This document shows positions 26,201-26,379 of a stretch of DNA of 26,379 bases, piece after piece. Every line of letters starts with the position of its first letter. Positions within the stretch are counted from its first letter, which is position 1. Source of the stretch: a virus; IMG/VR virus record IMGVR_UViG_3300022602_000363, positions 1 to 26,379 of that record; one strand, written 5' to 3'. The notes beneath the pieces are model-generated. The model was not told where the DNA came from, made no database searches, and saw nothing but the letters and a program-made list of their open reading frames with translations. The position numbers and the translations under genes were made by a program.

Positions 26201-26379
26201 TGATGTCATCACACAGCGTTACAGTAATGCAAATGCTGTGATTAGAGGTAACATCATCAGTGGAAATACCGCGGCGTTTGTATATAACAGTGGATTGTTT
26301 ACAACAGCCAATGCAAATTGCGTGATCTATGTAAATGGCGTGCAGTCCACATTGCACGTTAACGCAGTAAGCCAGTTGG
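14229..26379 (+). CDS. Giant baseplate or tail structural protein, open at the window edge
   Basis: The frame opens at ATG 14229, 2 bases after gp6, with AGGA 8 bases upstream. It has no stop for 4050 codons and runs off the right edge. The N-terminus (LPFLPTIFQTDSNKKFLNAT, then NGYIGRKFAPTYK) and several blocks belong to a family of very large virion proteins in aquatic T4-like phages: NPWSRSNRWFHIDVI (about 513), GLYPKFVPSIF and VIRGHDGS (about 1153-1180), YAGPRAGYDTRFARPGLSK (about 1340), SVDWVFKTSFISIFHKLREL (about 3415), LGTRPEDITIDGGAYIDYYS (about 3761) and ITYWENDTVNDTLRNIRRGV (about 3885). Inserted are a probable seven-bladed propeller (about 2220-2870), two modules like carbohydrate-binding family 5/12 (from W1804 and from W3637) and a glycine-rich repeat (about 3549-3612). 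T4 has gp7 (1032 residues) after gp6, so by position this may replace gp7 and perhaps other outer wedge proteins. The function is inferred from context. Confidence 0.85.
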   Translation, partial: MAVTSTLPFLPTIFQTDSNKKFLNATLDQLVNDADLVRVNGYIGRKFAPTYKAGDNYITEPDANRANYQLEPSVVVQNKATDTVSLFSTYVDLLNEISVAGGNTKDHSRLFSNESYTFGGLFDFDKFSNYNNYYWLPDGPDAVDVFSGNIPTEETFSVVRNTGAGGYNFSGSGVSANPVLTLARGGTYKFNLSQAGNKFWIQTEPGISGTMAKQSNVSTRNIYGVQNNGASLGQVIFNVPTSSAQNVYAQMPLAATVDYAVTLPFASVQNTMLSALLNQYPNVFDGVQTNLDRKTVVFIGDFQDDSYWEAGGDYDLTGSGFDSDLFDGGSSIPKAQRPGPWTIVLVPIDDDYLVTFQPASADKLVATSNRVFVTSGVEYGSTSFYLDYTSQYQPVPVDTASLDRLYYQDGNNPNMVGIIQLVDENTNVINVEQDIIGIPSYTSPNGVVFTNGLKIQFDDTVSDPGYANNTYYVEGVGTGIQLVEVDKLITPESYASSGIDTQDYITVNRYSLDANPWSRSNRWFHIDVINATAAYNNTVPLPDQTKRATRPIIEFESCLQLFNFGRLAKAPVDQLDYTITDAMNQIENLVIGTNSSVTVNSLTIVPGQRIIFANDVDPVIRDQIYVVTAIDATGPTYPLGHGTSDTVIHLVLADDAQVLEGHNITVTSGVNAGNSYWYDGSAWNLAQAKTSVNQSPLFDVIDSNGYSISNNTYYETSTFAGTAIFSYKQGTGNNDTVLGFPLSYRNFNSIGDIQFTNNFDTDVATYSSGQTSVSLPINNNFIKQNTGYDTFVYRNTWVKNTEVTKQYQVFSFEYTGQSNYFPIDIAPEVDATIPYTKVYQNNKLLSGYTPGSNVKDANGKTPDDLAFEAGLLDYQYHTVGSRATVRVNINLLTVGDKIDVLIYSKTPSKTGYYEIPNNLDYNSKNVVFASLTLGQLRNHIKTIEENTKVISSPGAAKTVPALRDIVYKSNGGTIVQQSAPAMYSNIFLTDKNLNFIKSLELSAREYSRFKNKFLELSTKLETVDPTNIPASVDNILKNINSIKNKTFPWYYSDMVPYGDNANIITYNVINPYQYQYEISQVFNDTSLSNLSVLVYLNGVQLVNGVDFSFPQDRSAIIINKTAITLAVGDTISIIEYNNTDGCFVPETPSKLGLYPKFVPSIFVDDSYITPTQVIRGHDGSIIPTFGDIRDDLLLELEKRIYNNIKIDYTSHLFNVYDYVPGKFRNTDYTLTEFNQLLSRQFLRWVGDNQVDYASNTGFQSNNPWTWNYKKFKDRVDGSALPGSWRAIFSYFFDTYRPHTHPWEMLGFGEMPDWWITRYGAAPYTGSNQLLWDDLEAGYIYAGPRAGYDTRFARPGLSKIIPVDDYGSLLSPNEWATATFDSLSASASFAVGEQGPAEFAWRSSSLYPFAMQFALALAKPGVYFGSLINVDRYYRNTLVDQLINKDTLQRITLSSVVINGDTTSGTTVRSAGYLNWVRDYLLNNGMDPVATIQYYLDNVNIQLGYKIGGYTDQKFIEVLAEQGSPTNSQNSIVLPTENYKVYLNQSTPIRKVVYSAVQVEQTDGGYIVTGYNTNNPYFTIIPSRVNNSFYTISVLKERATIYNDYQAVKVTIPYGYEFSTREEVVDFLISYGRYLGSQGFRFRDVDQQLGDTRDWVLSAKEFLNWSQQGWASGNFIILSPVNNVLNNVQPTGVIAPVDNSPSGTKVLDQNFNFIKSSDFVEVRTGNTFKLSAINNQTICFADLNVVQYEHAIIFDNVTVFNDIIYVPELGNRQYRLKLIGSKTGSWTGDFNIPGFVFNDTKVDTWQPGVDYKMGSIVQFKNQYYTSLVDIDAASDFVQNKQWAPINKTDIKTGLLPNFSYLADRMQDVYDVDNLPADSTLEGFGTSLIGFRKRDYLTNFGLDETSQVKFYQGYIKDKGTLNAITGLTKAQLDNLTSNIDIYEEWGLRVGEYGALNSNQFVEIVLDDSKITANPAPIELLYKDDLDSIQGVVGFRPIDLYRSPAGYDKNIFFNRTGASNTNNDILTAGYVNLNDVDDSLFDFTTYADLDTVVNNIGPGYHIWIAKDFSNDWNVYRVTETKINVLSLTYTIDSLMSVGFSDVPNLSVGDVFAIKMFNDQFDGFYQVYAIDGVHSVKVVPHKYADILKNAKTIAGTGIFYTLQSARITTLDQANALVPLNGWADGDKLWVDDDNNGNWGVYEKTTAWNYKASVYDDVNQAIPNSGFGTAVATNSTGQNMFVGMPARNLVKVFAKNSAGSLSQVSALQPTTTSTVSTLNYGSSLAAATTTVAVGAPGSLGGKGMVAVHDITTGSIQFIWDADSSSTTKFGTSVATSDDGQWLYVGAPGENKIYIYNFNSTISQHSVTTTWSGGSTQTLTWTPSSVYQVRISDGTYNYVPGVDYTLSTNVITFVNAPALLATVSFVQSPCYVYHSAITGSTYGAVSGDNFGYRLATSKVGNDLLVGAPGTNSNAGAVYLLERFRQQFISNTDNVYTCIGAVDTYTKVYVGNTLLTLNVDFTVSGAGSNIISFAIPLTLGQIVSVIATPFNLIQEITEPVSYQSAGNQFGSVITMDCDNTSTFFVGAPNTLVNGTRGLVYRYSNPGKILGTVSSPSSTEYVKNLILNEGPIGTYTAGVYSAVAGLYINGTHVDLSPAFTTFENDSTNPVTYVSGYLDPQTCVNLINAAAIPNITASLADGVFFSISTSSINQNSKLVVTSDSSNLFEKLDINIYELSQVITHPTVTTSAGFVQSMKYDDSVGVLLVSSYLDQVGYPSQIDEYTTTFDSNSTIFKDNYPQAGAVYVYEMLVDTNTGFNNVGTMSYVSLLTSPSGDSTDQFGYAVDINNGLIVVGAPGDNTLVTGGGTVHAYTNPTLAASWNLFRSQEGKVDLGNVSRIFVYSNKTQTIKSYLDYIDPVKGKILGIAEQDLDYKTANDPAVYNNSTSSTIATSQSYHWNESQVGKIWWNLSTLRYVDYEQDTLIYRSNNWGKLFSGSKVQVCEWVGSKYPPSKYVASGGDGVPLYPNDTAYVTVPVVVNGNVTVMYYYWVTGKENAAKGKHNSVSVIADIIENPQLQGVPYAFLMKTNAFGLVNVQPYLSGTDTILNVEYNTIESEIGIHTEYALINENDSNSVIPDRILEKLIDSLSGVDKLGQVIPDPTLSAADQIGIAIRPRQTMFVNQGIAIENFVKYVNSVLIQHPIVFQYSLLGLEAQDPIPASTEYDITVNTVDDLSNIDTNLVSPGYKVLVLSDSTNAGLWTLYILDNNLQFDTLRVQAYNTNLYWSKVDWYDTTYDPTSRINYTVAAYKDIASLTLVDGDIIRVNYDENAQFAIYRVNSDLTLSKVGIQNGTIQLADTLYNWSTGQMGWDEDLFDTIRFDQTPSTEIRNILVALRNDIFIEALSDQFNKLFFVLVNYVLQEQKSVDWVFKTSFISIFHKLRELSQPPSFQLDNQDYYLDYINEVKPYRTIVREYVVDYTGNDSANNNVTDFDLPSLYVKKLGQYRTPDGSATIDSTLLSTTGEYQYWNKYHGFTIDSIQLSNQGGGYLFLTDPKSNVIVSPSVTITGGGGTGATAVVSSYNVLTGAITGITVTKAGSGYTSAPKVTINGTKGSGALAAARLSNKTIRQLDSVLKFDRIAYDSNVKIWNSSSSYNAGDVVAYAGSAYLASISMPAAENFNFNTFTLLTGDQVGNANDRIIAYLASATKQNLDLTSTLGEEIVGTENNNYWLSQYIGGIDYPGVKVQGLPFNANVGDQQLIDSIIQSRYVDTALGTRPEDITIDGGAYIDYYSSHAPEELLPGIMHDSIDISVFTQGVVSSGNLTVDKNGSSLAYREFYDIHNNHNYYRISGFSTAFLANDIDITANTITYIVNSTSSLPTPDITRAIPGVIFIDGEMITYWENDTVNDTLRNIRRGVGGTPIQPHYAKNPLTGQQTPIYDASSAQAVPDMQQRSITISTNGTFDSNSSWNYWKTSTGTSVFHTADNPTYKLSLSGNIVANIGDVITQRYSNANAVIRGNIISGNTAAFVYNSGLFTTANANCVIYVNGVQSTLHVNAVSQL
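20892..22830 (+). other. Probable seven-bladed FG-GAP (integrin-alpha-like) beta-propeller inside the giant protein
   Basis: Seven units follow the pattern FG.S.A......LLVGAPG......G.VYVY. Their first residues are F2222 (FGTAVAT), Y2275 (YGSSLAA), F2324 (FGTSVATSDDGQWLYVGAPG), F2444 (FGYRLAT, LLVGAPGTN), F2562 (FGSVITM, FFVGAPN), F2744 (degenerate: GFVQSMK, LLVSSYL, AGAVYVYE) and F2832 (FGYAVDI, LIVVGAPGDN). Spacings of 49 to 182 residues fit about 50-residue blades with insertions in some loops. The motif pattern is plain in the translation; the closed seven-bladed fold is an inference. Confidence 0.75.
21366..21848 (+). repeat. Two related beta-modules inserted between propeller blades
   Basis: After blade 3 (residues about 2380-2421) comes YQVRISDGTYNYVPGVDYTL followed by NVITFVNAPA and VSFVQ. 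After blade 4 (about 2498-2540) comes TKVYVGNTLLTLNVDFTVSG followed by NIISFAIPLTLGQIVSVIA. Both follow V.V.....L...VDYT.S...I.F..P...G..VSV. A third relative lies far upstream at about 1090-1138 (VYLNGVQLVNGVDFSF, VGDTISIIEY). The repeats are diverged at protein level only. Confidence 0.55.
24870..25065 (+). repeat. Glycine-rich tail-protein repeat, about one and a half copies
   Basis: Residues about 3548-3612 read SPSVTITGGGGTGATAVV, then a turn TGAITGITVTKAGSGYTSAP, then KVTINGTKGSGALAAA. The unit [GxGYxxxPxVTIxGxxGxGAxAxA] is widespread in phage tail and fibre proteins, where it forms repeated beta turns. Function here is unknown. Confidence 0.6.

Noticed and set aside
1-26379. tRNA genes, CRISPR array, insertion sequences
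   Set aside because: No cloverleaf-like segment, spaced direct repeat series or transposase motif was seen by eye. Coding sequence covers almost everything.

Overview
The window reads as part of the genome of a T4-like myovirus (contractile tail, double-stranded DNA). The supporting signs are a recognisable gp55/gp47/gp46 replication-transcription cluster, a run of T4-type baseplate genes, TATAAATA-type late promoters and a GIY-YIG homing endonuclease. The proteins resemble T4-like phages of aquatic bacteria more than coliphage T4: larger wedge and hub proteins and one giant structural gene. The host cannot be named from this sequence.

Left block (1-2754, minus strand). Reading right to left come the late-transcription sigma factor gp55, the Mre11-like nuclease subunit gp47, a free-standing GIY-YIG homing endonuclease, and the first 21 codons of gp46, the Rad50-like partner of gp47. 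The homing endonuclease is wedged between 47 and 46. It has its own late promoter overlapping the gp47 stop codon, and its end overlaps the gp46 start. A sigma70-like promoter (TTGACT, 18 bases, TATAGT) drives gp55.

Divergent control region (2755-2880). It carries the sigma70-like promoter leftward and a late-type CATAAATA box rightward. The two translation leaders form an 11-base inverted repeat. The factor that switches on late genes and the late baseplate operon therefore diverge from one 126-base region.

Right block (2881-26379, plus strand, almost no spacing). The order is: gp54/gp48-like tube-baseplate junction protein, gp53 wedge, a 967-residue hub-like protein with acidic tails, and a 1088-residue gp5 spike with three putative cell-wall hydrolase domains. 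Then come gp25, a new late promoter, an oversized gp6 wedge, and a giant reading frame that starts at 14229 and is still open at the window edge (at least 4050 residues). Together these would build the tube end, hub, spike and wedges of the baseplate, with the giant protein probably forming a large peripheral structure.

The most unusual content is in the giant gene, where seven FG-GAP/VGAPG repeats predict an integrin-alpha-like beta-propeller with small beta modules set into its loops. The gp5 spike is also unusual, because it places three hydrolase-like domains after the beta-helix. No tRNA, rRNA, CRISPR array or insertion sequence was seen, and no stretch over 300 bases lacks a gene.
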